Translations under genes and position numbers: made by a program
Shown: positions 54,616 through 64,000 of the stretch, piece after piece
Layout of the letters: each line of letters starts with the position of its first letter
Position numbering within the stretch: position 1 is the stretch's first letter
Notes under the pieces: model-generated
What the model saw: the letters and a program-made list of their open reading frames with translations, nothing else
What the model was told of the DNA's origin: nothing
Databases searched by the model: none
Assembly: GCA_021234155.1 (NCBI GenBank)
Contig: JAJEKV010000002.1
Location: forward strand, 14,483,428-14,547,427
Direction of reading: 5' to 3'
From: Isoetes taiwanensis
Taxonomy: Eukaryota; Streptophyta; Lycopodiopsida; Isoetales; Isoetaceae
Length of the DNA: 64,000 nucleotides

Positions 54616-55341
54616 GTTCGATCCGAAGGCGGAAAGGGATACGGAGGAGGAGGAAAGAGATACGGAGGAGGCGCTGGCTATGGCGGAGGTCCTGGCTATG
54701 GAGGATCAAGCGGAGGAGGCACCAGCACAGTGGAATGCTCTGCTCCCCCTGCTCCTGCTTCTAACAGACGAGATGAGCAAAGCAAAGGCAGCAGCAGTGC
54801 AGCTTCTGACGAATCGAGCAGTCAGAACTTCAGCGACATTAAAGTTTGTGAGCTCAGATCTTCGGCCGCAGCAGCTATAGCGGAACATGTGTGTGATGTG
54901 GGCACTCAGACAGAGCCAAGCTCCACCAGCTGCAGCAGCTATGCCAGTGAAAAGAAAGTAGTGCACCAGATTGTTTCTGCGGCCAAAGAGGAGAAGAAAG
55001 CATCGAAAGGCAGACGGAAGCTGAAGCACCCATCTTGCATGCTTTTGCACATCCTTTCATACTGCGGTGGCGTAGACACTAAAACGCAAGGCACCTCCTC
55101 TGAAGCGGCATTTTCTGAATGCTCTTCTTACCAGGACTCTCAAGAACACCCCTCCATATCCACCCCCAAACCCATCCCCCCCAATTGCTTGAAGACCCAG
55201 ATTTGCTCCAACAGATTGGTCTCTGAGCCCCTGGTGCAATACAGCTCCGAATTTTTTGACATCAAGGAAGCCGTCACTGCTAATTCTTCGCCTGTCCATG
55301 ATAAGTCCTCCGCAGACGTCAGCCGCTGCTCTTCCTCCTAA
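54616..55341 (+). CDS. Gly-rich then Ser-rich coding-like segment inside the TIR element
   Basis: An open frame with no stop from 54598 to 55341. It starts with a Gly/Tyr-rich stretch (GYGGGGKRYGGGAGYGGGPG) like plant glycine-rich cell-wall or RNA-binding proteins, then becomes Ser/Glu/Lys-rich (NRRDEQSKGSSSAASDESSS, KEEKKASKGRRKLKH) and ends SRCSSS. No catalytic domain and no clear start codon. A preceding TTGCAG at 54583 could be a splice acceptor. It is best read as an exon of a host gene captured by the transposon, or as low-complexity sequence that happens to be open. Confidence 0.35.
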   Translation, partial: VRSEGGKGYGGGGKRYGGGAGYGGGPGYGGSSGGGTSTVECSAPPAPASNRRDEQSKGSSSAASDESSSQNFSDIKVCELRSSAAAAIAEHVCDVGTQTEPSSTSCSSYASEKKVVHQIVSAAKEEKKASKGRRKLKHPSCMLLHILSYCGGVDTKTQGTSSEAAFSECSSYQDSQEHPSISTPKPIPPNCLKTQICSNRLVSEPLVQYSSEFFDIKEAVTANSSPVHDKSSADVSRCSSS

Positions 55342-55795
55342 AAAAGAAAGCGGAGATTGAGATTGTGATCAAGCGGAGATTGAGATTGTGTCCTCCTAAA
55401 AAAGTCCCAAAACCGCCCGGCCCTTGGGAGAATACACCACAAATCGGTGGAAGAGTTCAGCGATACAGAGCTTAATGCTGCAACTAGAGGCTACAACGCC
55501 ACCATGTTTGTGAGCAAAGGGACTTTTGGCACTCTCCGTCGTTGAATCCCCACAAGCACTCTCCGTCGTTGTAGCTTCCGTCCCCATATGAGTAGCGGTA
55601 TTTGCAGCTCTCAGACCCGGAGCTCTCAGACTAGTGGAGAAGAGAACAATGAGGGGATTTATGTTTTTCCAATTCTCGACTCACTAGTCGAGAAGAGGAG
55701 AATGCTTTATATTTTTTTTATTAATTATTTATTTAATTAAATTAATTAAATTATTTATTAATTATATTTTGATAATATGTATTTTTAATCTCAAT

Positions 55796-56050
55796 GATCG
55801 TTCCTTGCCCTTGCCCTTCTTCTCCCTTGCCCCTTGCCCCGTCCCTCTTGCCCCTTCTTCTCCCTTGCCCCCTTCCCCCTTGCCCCTTCTTCTCCTTGCC
55901 CCTTCCCTTGCCCCTCTTCTCCCCTCCCCTTGCCCCCCTTCCCCTTGCCCCTTCTTCTCCCTTGCCCCCTTCCCTTGCCCCTCTTCTCCCTTGCCCCCTC
56001 TTCTCCCCCCCTTTCTCACTCCCGTCTTCCCCCTTCCCCTCCCCCTTTCG
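55796..56050 (+). repeat. Pyrimidine minisatellite (TTGCCCCTTCTTCTCCC-type)
   Basis: About 250 bases composed almost only of C and T with repeating 'cttgcccc', 'ttcttctccc' and 'ccttccc' words. Polypurine/polypyrimidine DNA of this length can form triplex structures; no function is implied. Open frames across it are artefacts. Confidence 0.85.
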
Positions 56051-56215
56051 ATCTCACTTCGCTCAACTTTCTCAACTATTTATTTGGAAATTCTGTAACA
56101 AAATATTATGAACCACTCCTTGTTATATGATGTGAAATTTTGATGTCAATATGAGTCCCATTTTCAGTCCGAGTCCCAAAATTCAAGATTTGTCCCACTT
56201 CAATTAAATACGACT

Positions 56216-57330
56216 TAGAGGTCATAATGTTGTAGTTCGAGACCTTATTAAAGAAGCAGGAGAGAACCTCATTGATCGGCTCCGGACCGTGGTCCTCTCC
56301 AGGATGAAGTTTCATGCTCTGATGCATATTCTCTGGGTAATTCACCCTCATATTCAGCGGCTAGATCAGCTACGTATCGTGAAATTCAAGGTATCGGATG
56401 CATGGATGAGAGAGGCTTTGCTCTATCAAGGCATAACCCTCGTATGAAGACTATGACCTCTCCCTGCTGCAACAGGAAGTCTGTCGGAGAGAGCTAGCTC
56501 GCATCAGGGACATAAGAGATGGAGGTGTCGTTGCACTGGTCCAAGATAAGGTGGGAGTTTTCTGCCCTCAACACTCCAAGGTCACAGATCTTGCGGCAAA
56601 GGGACTGCAATATCTCGGGGTGCTACAACTAGTGCTGCTGCTACTTCTTCAACATTTGTTGATGCTGCTGCAACCTCTCGGGGTGTTGCCACTGTCGCTG
56701 CTGCTCCATCTGTTGCTGATGATGCTGTAACCGCTTGAGTTGCAGCCACTGTCACTGCGGCTCCACCAGTTGCTGATGCTACGACAACCCATCGGGCGCT
56801 GGTGCCCCTATTCTTGCACTGCCTTGGGAGGCTCCCCCGTTGCTGCTAATACTACAACTCCGTGGGAATCTACATCTGGCACCCCAAATAGGGATTGTAC
56901 TTGCATATGGTATCTTGGAATTACCCGGGCTTTCCATTAAAAAAGGGGGTAGTTTGAACTCCATAGCTAGGGATGTGGATTTTATCTTCCTTATGGAATT
57001 CTAGGAACATGCTGGACATAGTCTATTGGATTTGTTGGGTTATTAGTACTACTCATTAATGAGTGCACATGCAAACGGGGATATGGTTGCATAGCCTGCT
57101 ACTATTGGACTGCCTTAGCACCTTCAGCCTCCTCCACAAGACAGACAAATAGACATGATCTTTATATGTGTGTATGAGTGCAGAATCATAATGGGACCTC
57201 ATTTTATAGCAACATGTTACTTCTCGCATGTAGATTCAAACTTCTATCGTCGGCACTTAAACGTGGATAAGTTGGACCCATGTACGTCGACCCTTATGAT
57301 GACATACAACAGCACAAACAGCTGGGGGCA
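56216..57330 (+). mobile_element. LINE copy, part 2: end of ORF1 and start of endonuclease
   Basis: Continues ORF1 (VVVRDLIKEAGENLIDRLRT, LSRMKFHALMHILWVIHPHI), then an Ala/Thr/Ser-rich region with GCTGCT-type repeats (56630-56780). From about 56975 it shows endonuclease sequence (DFIFLMEF.EHAGHSLLDLL, then FIATCYFSHVDSNFYRR), equivalent to LVACYFAPFAYESV in the copy at 20380. Stops and frameshifts are present. It is cut at 57330 by a solo LTR. Confidence 0.65.
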
Positions 57331-58980
57331 TGTGACGTCCCCTACTCGTATACGGTGCACTCACCGTATACAAACAGGAGTTCATCTCCCATACCAGCTC
57401 CATACTGATACAGGGCCCTCCACAATCACTGCACCCGTAACGAGTCCCAGTGGGGAGAGTGAAGGGGTCATTTTACCCCGTCTCCCTCAGGGCCTACCTA
57501 GCTGCGGAAGCGTAAACATACATGTCAGTATACAACATAATCACATATCCACCTCGAAGGGTGGTGCACCAACATCTGCATAGACAATGATCAGCATCAT
57601 ACATAGGGGTCCTACCCAAGGCTCAGACTCGAGGGGATGACTGACGGCTTGGGTCTCCAGAGTTCATTGCAGACAGAATTCATGGCAATGGATTTGGCTG
57701 GCATAAGAACATGGCTTAATGTTGTCCACTCCATCCGCCCCTCCTGTGCACACTTTGCAGAGTAGGCTGAAAAGTGTTGAGACCTGACTGTAGCCCGCCG
57801 GAGGCATAGCCAATAGGGCTATTCCTGGGTTGCATCTCCCCAGTTCCGATGGGGCAGGTAGGGATCACTCCCTCCAGAGGTCTACATGCTGACCCAAGGC
57901 GACTAGAGGGCCACTGCCCTTATTCGACTGAACCCACTGGAAAGTGTACACCACTTCACGGGTGTCGAGCCCATGCCTTACCCACACTCAGTGGTAAGCC
58001 ATTAGACCTAGTCACAATGATCCCCGGTAGGCCTTACACACCAGAGGGATCGTTCAAGGGTCAGGACACGAACCTCCTTCTAAGCCAGTCTGGCCCCTTC
58101 ACCCACAACCAGGTGTGGCTATTGTGCACAGGCCGAATGTATAGTGTGCTAGAGAGGCTAATCTAGGAGCATCTACTACCAAGCTTTAGGTCTCTACCCC
58201 CCTTCCCAATACAAGGAGTTCATAGAGATACATCATCCATATACATCACAGAAGAACTAAAGAACAAGAGCTAATCTATATCATAGAGTTAGGTTCTTTA
58301 GTTAGAGTCTGGTATCTAGAGATCTAGAGGGCTGCTATGGGCAATTTAATAGGCTAAACCTACTGATTTAATGACTAGAAGAAGGTTTAGGCTATTAAAT
58401 TGACGAAATACATGATCCTTGAGCTCCTCCTCCTGACCTGAGCTCAACCATCCTGCTGAACTGCTCGAATCAAGGGAAACTAATGGGGCAATTCGCTCAG
58501 ACAGAGTCTGGAAGGCGGTTTTGACCCCTGGGGCAGTCAAAACAGAGCTCTAAAACCCTAGAAACGAAAAATGGGCAAGTTAGGGTTTCCCTTCCTAAAT
58601 AGACAAGGGGGGTGGCTAGGGTTTCCAATTATCCCCTTTAGGCATGTGGGATAATTGGGAATGGGCCCACTTGCCTTTAATGGCTAGGTGGCAAAATGTG
58701 CCCACATGGAAAGGTGTGCCCCTTAATAAATGTGCACATTAATTGCACACTTGGGTATGGCCCACTTGGCATAAAGTGTCCACATGGGAAAATGTGCACC
58801 TAGATAAATGTGCACATGGTTAAATGTGCACATTAATAAATGCACACTCCTTGCAAGTTGCCCCCTAGGGGCTACCCGCCTGGCTACACGTCGGCGTACA
58901 CGTCAGTCGGAGTGGCGTGTATGTGTGACGAGGCAGTACAGTATACGTCCTGGGACCGTATACTGTGCTGGAACGTCACA
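57331..58980 (-). mobile_element. Solo LTR of a gypsy element inserted in the LINE
   Basis: 1650 bp from TGTGACGTCCCC to GGAACGTCACA. Flanks are GGGCA (57326-57330) and AGGCA (58981-58985), a 5-bp duplication with one difference. There is no polypurine tract or interior on either side, so it arose by recombination between the two LTRs of a full element. It keeps family blocks such as 'cctcgaagggtggtgcacca', the '(c)tccatccgcccctcctgtg' stretch and 'caaccaggtgtggct' but is clearly diverged from the others. Confidence 0.8.
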
Positions 58981-61041
58981 AGGCATGTGATGCTAGTTGA
59001 AAAATTGAATCCCCGCACTGGAATAGAACAGTTAACGTTTGATCCCTCGGCCCGAGGACATGTTGTAGATTCATCCGCCAGAGACTTCTTGGTCATGTAT
59101 ATTGGATGACACAGCACACCCAATCACGCACTAGGACAAACAATTGCTTCACATGTGCAACATCTTTGACTTGGTTATCTGCAATGGTTTTACATCGGCT
59201 ACACTTGTCGACAGAGAACGAGGGGGCAACTACCGCGTAGTCGATTACATGCTGGAGACTGAGCGGGATCTGTACCTTGCCATACAGCTGTGAACAACAA
59301 AAACAATAGAGATGACGAGGTGCATTCAGGCCATCAATTTCTCTTCCTTGAGATAACATAGTAGCCTATTCAGATCCCTTTGCTTGCCTCAGTTGTGCTT
59401 CGACTATGATCATATGTAGTCCTATGCTAAGATGCTCACCGATGAGCTAATGAAAAACTTGCACTTCCCTACATTAAAGCAACAGATTGACCAGTTGATC
59501 ACTATATCCCTGGCTGCTGCTGAGAGATGCTTTGGGAGTCTCGCCCACAGAGGCTCTCACACGCAGTAAGCTTTCCTCGAAGCCAATGGTTTGATGCTGA
59601 ATGTAAGGAATTTAAATGCTTGCTTCGGCTAGCCACTGACTATGCTTTGCGAGTGCAAGCGATCAAACAACAATACACCATTTACCTCAAATGCATGAAA
59701 AGAATACTATAGAAGCCTCTATAGCCTACAGAGAACATCTCTTTCGAACAATGAATATAGTACTTGATGAAGCTTTACGATCCGCTTGGAATTCAACCCG
59801 AGATACTTCACAAATGTGTTGGGCACTAGTAATCACAGGGGAAGGGGTGGTTTAGGGCTTGAAATGTCTTGCCAAACACCAAGGCTACAGATTTAAAATG
59901 CATGCAAGTAGAGCTGCTCAAGTGGGAGGGCCATAGATCTTTTCCCTTCTAACTGAATTGTTCAATAGAGCACTTCAGGAAGGCTTTTTCCCACAGTGGA
60001 CCACCAACAGAGTAGTTCTCATCGATAAGGCAGAAGATCCTCACTGTCCATCCAACTACAACATGATCATAGTTAGTTCATTGTTTGCAAAACTGTTGGC
60101 TGGTATTCTGAAGTAGCAATTGACGGCATGGACACAGGAAATAGAGGTCCAGGCCCTTATACAGACAAAGTTTAGACCCAAACACTCCACCATTAGTCCT
60201 TTTTTTGCCTTGCTGGCCTTGATAGAAGATATTAGAAAGCACCAGAAGGACATATATTGCGCTTTCTCAACTTTGCAAAGGCTTTTGATATGGTACCTAG
60301 GGAGCAGTCTTATGGAAAAGCTTTTTGGGATGGTGGGTGGGCAAAAGTTGAGGAGCAAGATACCAGAGCTAAGGGGCAAGCAATTTTTGTGCAGGTTATT
60401 CCACTATAGACCATGTGGTGAAAATAAGTGTAGCCATTAAGAAGTCAAAGGCAACATTTACCTCCTAAAGCTTGCCTATGCCATGGCATAAGGTCCACAA
60501 CGTCTCAAAGCTTGCAGAAAGAGCTAATTGGCTCTCAAGATGGAATGTGCATAAGCATAGATGCATACGGGTAAAAATTGAGGAGAATCACAATCATCTG
60601 AGGCAGTATATTGACGCATGCTTCCTCGACAAGCTTTGGGATGCTGGGGCTTTGGAACAGGTAAAAACTGCACACTACAAAAGCCAGATCTATCCTTTGC
60701 TTGAACGGGGCTCACATAAGTATCTGCAAACATATTTACCTCTGAAGAAGAGCAGACTGATTGCGTCCATTTACACAAGTGCTTAATGTTTCGGAATTGA
60801 CGCAGGCAGATAGATCTGAGAAGCGCGAGAGTATATGCTATGCCAGTGTTGCCAACTGGGAGTTATTGAGGACGACTGCCACACTCTTCAGCGCTGCCCA
60901 TCATTTAGATCTATTAGAGTGTGCTACGTTGAATTGTTCCTGCCTAATTATTCGCTCCATATGATGCTGCATAGAGCTTTGATGGGGATACTGGAATTGA
61001 AGCATTTACTTGTGAGATCACCTTCTAAGCTTGACTGGTAA
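58981..61041 (+). mobile_element. LINE copy, part 3: endonuclease end, reverse transcriptase remnants, zinc knuckle
   Basis: Begins in the endonuclease (EKLNPRTGIEQLTFDPSARG, where other copies have GDFNART). It continues with RT N-terminal wording near 59870-60240 (CMQVELLKWEGHRSF, LTELFNRALQEGFFPQW, FRPKHSTIS), then the C-terminal part (LSRWNVHKHRCIRVK, YIDACFLDKLWDAGALEQVK) and the zinc knuckle CQCCQLGVIEDDCHTLQRC. The YADD region is missing through an internal deletion near 60420. Compared with 7530-8129 the C-terminal parts are clearly homologous. The copy is inactive. Confidence 0.8.
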
Positions 61042-61107
61042 GATTATCCCTGCAATTATCTTACATGACAGTCATACTTTTTCGCTTTGAAGATTAAACT
61101 TCGATGT
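61042..61107. other. Junction between LINE remnant and L1 poly(A)
   Basis: Short stretch of host or LINE 3' sequence; the conserved LINE 3' block is absent. Confidence 0.4.
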
Positions 61108-64000
61108 TTTTTTTTTTTTTTTTTGAGGGTAAGAGTATGTATTAATATATAAAAATTTACATAGGATATCCCCAAATGGGATTGATTGAAAGAATTATCA
61201 CAAAGCGGATATAACTTCGTAAGTGTCAAGGATTGTACTAAAACTACCACTCCAATCTTCCCTACCCACTGGATTACTATAGGAAAAACCATCTTCATCC
61301 AGGGCTTAGATACTATATGGAGTTAGCGGCCAATTCCAAGCAACAAGAACTTAGGAGAAAACCCCCGCTGAAGGCGAAGATCCTCCATCCAACATCGATA
61401 GATGTCGGACGGTCATAAACCCTTACTTTGCCTTTGCTTAAATCCGGATCCAGTTACATTTGAAAAATGAATAGAATCCCCTTATCTCGCCAATTCTATC
61501 CAAGTTCTTGTTATAATTGCGGCCAAACTTCTGTGGTGGGCCAAGGCCATGAGGGCTACCTCCATGTTGAAGGCGTTACGAATCCTTGTTCTTGGCGGTC
61601 GGTCCTCCAAGAGCTACACCACACAGGTGTTTCCAAATGCACCACAATGATATATTGGTTAAAGTGAGTTGAATAATATACGCACCTATCTTGGCTAGAA
61701 TGGCCGGCCATGATAGGCCCGACACATTTGTAGCCCAATAATTGGACAAACCCACCTCGAGAGTCTCCTATAATCGGACAAAAGAAAAAGATGATCCATT
61801 GTCTCGACACTCCACATCCTAGAGGGCGAGATCATGTTGAACAACACCCTTGTTCAACACCATGTCATAGTGTATACACCTTCTTGTAGGCTGATCCAAA
61901 AAGAAAGAATTGGATCTTTTGGAACATAAGGAGACCCAAGACCTTGTCAATAGACCCTTGGTTTCTGCTTGATCTAATCCCAACACATGCTGCGACCTTT
62001 AATGGGGACTGTGGCATTAGCAATCCATACAACTTTTTGACTTTATATTACGCCCCATCCCCACACAACCACCTATCTTCTTCCCCTACAATACCGAGAG
62101 GCCATATTGACATTCACCATAATCTTCCTAAAGACCTTCCTATCACCTTCCCCAACACACGGAACTAGAGCTTTAAATCTTGTCCAAGTAATCCATCTAT
62201 CATTTTCCCACAAGCTGCCCAACCTTACAATTCACGCAACACGCCATTTAGTAAACACTTGAGGGTGTACAAGTGCAAGAGGCGGCATCCCTCTCCCAAA
62301 TCCTAGTGTTCCAAAATATACTCAGCCCCCACCTCCCCAATGAGCATCTCGCTATACTAAAGAGACTACGCACATCACCCAAGCTTCTAATATCTTCCTC
62401 ATTCTTTGGGGAAGTACCTCGACCCATTGAGAATTTATGAAAGTAGGAGCTAACCTCATCTCTAGGGGTAGAGGGTTTCCCCTTTATCTTACCCTGCTGA
62501 AGCCAATAACGCACAAAGGCAATAGCTGGGGATGTATCCCCTTGGATAGCCCTCCCGACAAACTTAGGCTGCCGGAACCTTCCCACGGACCATTGGGTCT
62601 TTACATCCCAATCCCCATCCTTCCTACTTGGCACATTTGACCATGCAACCCCCTTTATCTTCCCTCCCCGGATGAATTTGCGAATGATTACTAATAGCGG
62701 TCATATATATACTTCTGCTACAATGGCCAGGAGTAATAAATATGAGTCGCATTAAGGATTGCATTGGCTACTGTTACTCTCCCCATAGTGGACAAGGACT
62801 TACAAGACCAGAGGTTAACCTTCTTTCGGATCCTTTCTATAATTGGCGCCCAAAGACCTTTTAGATTTTCTCCAAGGTTAAGTGGCATACCCAATAGCTT
62901 AGTCGTCTCTGTAGCTGCCACTATATGATAATTCCATGCCCTGACCCTTGTATCAATGTCTTCTTCAAAAGGCCATATTACATCACATTTAGCGTGATTC
63001 AGCCCAATACCCGATATGGAGTAAAAAGAATTTAAAACTGTTGAAAGGCGGGAAAACTCCCATCATCATTACCTTAAGAAAAGAAAGGTATCGTCTGCAT
63101 ATTGCATAATAGTCAGATTTAGATTGGAACCTGGAAGAAGTAACCCATTCAGCAAACCCCTCGTCATCAAGCTTTTCACCATACAAGTTAAGAGATAAGC
63201 CATGATTATAAAAAGGTAAGGAGCAAGGGGACACCCCTGCCTAATCCCCTTTCTGAGCTCAAAGAGACCAGTCGGCTGACCATTAACCAGAACAGATGCT
63301 GATGCCATCTTGTTCAAACCCATAACTAACTCTATAAAGTTTATTTCAAAACCCATGTGAGCCATCACATTTTTTAGCCCACTCCATCTAAGAGAGTCAT
63401 AGGCTCTACGAAAATCCAGCTTCAGCATTACACAATTCTGGCGAGAAGACTTGCACCAATGGAGCCCCTCTAGCTGCCAGATAGTTGTCCAAAATGTTCT
63501 GCACGGGAGGAAAGGCATTTGTTCACATCAATCAAGCGGGTTAAGATTGGCTTCAAACGGTTAGCAATGACCTTCATGATTACTTTGTACAACACATTGG
63601 TTAGTGCTATTGGTCTCCATTCATTTAGCACCTGGGGCTTATTAACTTTTGGAATCAAGGAGATAAATCCAGTTGCTAGGGCTGGGTGAAGGTATTTGAC
63701 CGCCCATGCTCCCTTGACTGCAGCGGTGAAGAATGGCCCAAGTATATCCCAGAATTCGACATAGAACTCTGGAGGGAACCCATCAGGTCCTGGCGACTTA
63801 TCAGAAGCTAAAGAACACAGAATCTTGTAGATTTCTACATCACGAGGCTCTTGAAGTAGAAGTTTATTTTCTCCATCAGTCACTATCTGGCCTTGCCTTA
63901 AAGAGGGGAGCCACTCAGAGCATTGACTGTAATAGTCACTTGGAAGGGGATCTTCTTTGAACAACCCCTCATAGCTGTCCCTGAAGAAGGATTTAATTTC
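61108..64000 (-). mobile_element. L1-clade LINE with poly(A) tail, minus strand, continues beyond the window
   Basis: The poly(T) at 61108-61127 is the A tail of a minus-strand element. Coding parts in order: 63964-63470 with LASDKSPGPDGFPPEFYVEF and LIPKVNKPQVLNEWRPIALT; 63518-63069 with LDFRRAYDSLRW, GIRQGCPLAPYLF and the catalytic box MQYADDTFLFL; 62921-62718 with LLGMPLNLGENLKGLW and CKSLSTMGRVTVANAILN; and 62634-62248 with further C-terminal sequence. This is the plant L1 reverse transcriptase, which copies its RNA at a nicked target. Frame changes at 63480 and 63070 and stops further on mark it as inactive. The endonuclease and ORF1 lie outside the window. Confidence 0.88.

Larger units (their letters stand above)
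52348..56215. mobile_element. 3.9-kb DNA transposon-like insertion with 24-bp TIRs, non-autonomous
   Basis: The first 24 bases (52348-52371; AGTCGTATTTAATTAAAGTG...) are the reverse complement of the last 24 (56192-56215) with one mismatch. Flanks are TAGAGA (52342-52347) and TAGAGG (56216-56221), a 5- or 6-bp target duplication. Removing the insert and one flank copy joins KQKRR to GHNVVVRDLIKEA in one open LINE frame, which is strong evidence for an insertion. No transposase is seen. The interior holds a palindromic minisatellite, a tandem duplication, a Gly- then Ser-rich coding-like segment and a pyrimidine minisatellite, so it may be a Pack-type element carrying host-like sequence. Confidence 0.7.

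Noticed and set aside
55762-56130. Open frames of 85-109 codons across 55762-56130
   Set aside because: Translation of a pyrimidine minisatellite (Pro/Leu/Ser on one strand, Gly/Glu/Lys on the other); not a gene.

Overview
This is nuclear DNA of a land plant with a large, repeat-dominated genome, most likely a non-seed plant such as a fern (inference). The reasons are a spliced NPF (NRT1/PTR) transporter gene, plant-type PPR fragments, a domain of plant polyphenol oxidases, and a Replitron-like HUH transposase; Replitrons are known to reach high copy number in non-seed plants. Only two loci look like intact host genes: a five-exon NPF transporter (12352-15045, minus, 611 aa by my splicing) and a small single-exon secreted protein matching the C-terminal domain of polyphenol oxidase (45329-45799, plus). 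PPR pieces (18990-19330; 39909-40463) and unidentified coding-like exons (24302-25686) are remnants. Nearly everything else is mobile DNA, often nested.

Layout. 1-444: 3' end of a gene or retrocopy ending in a 32-nt poly(A). 442-3090: LTR and 3' end of a degenerate Ty3/gypsy element. 4405-4804: 400-bp MITE. 6020-6734: partial LTR joined to a LINE 3' half (6735-8495). 9727-11865: Replitron-like element. 12352-15045: NPF gene. 17715-17943: hAT-like MITE. 20180-21729: LINE 5' half (endonuclease plus start of reverse transcriptase). 22056-22085: Helitron-type 3' terminus. 22975-25380: duplicated segments. 26609-39839: near-complete chromodomain Ty3/gypsy element. 41928-43610: another LTR with 3' internal sequence. 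43855-44510: L1 fragment. 44818-45035: second hAT-like MITE, in the promoter region of the polyphenol-oxidase-domain gene. 49990-51165: GC-rich element with a stem-loop array. 51166-61041: one LINE copy broken by a 3.9-kb TIR element (52348-56215) and a 1.65-kb solo LTR (57331-58980). 61108-64000: L1 element on the minus strand, running off the window.

The main discovery is the gypsy element at 26609-39839. It has 1.6-kb LTRs, a 5-bp target duplication (TTTCC), an initiator-Met-type primer binding site, a polypurine tract, gag-pol with a chromodomain, and about 4.6 kb of extra sense-strand sequence between the 5' LTR and gag. The first extra ORF (451 aa) ends in an unmistakable histone H3 core fused behind a coiled coil and a basic segment. 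The next ORF, broken by frameshifts, carries an H4-like segment, an acidic linker and an H2A-like segment. The third ORF (137 aa) has an H2B-like pattern. The order H3, H4, H2A, H2B suggests a retrotransposon encoding a set of core-histone folds. H3 is read directly and is secure; the other three are weak, colinear similarities and need structure-based tests.
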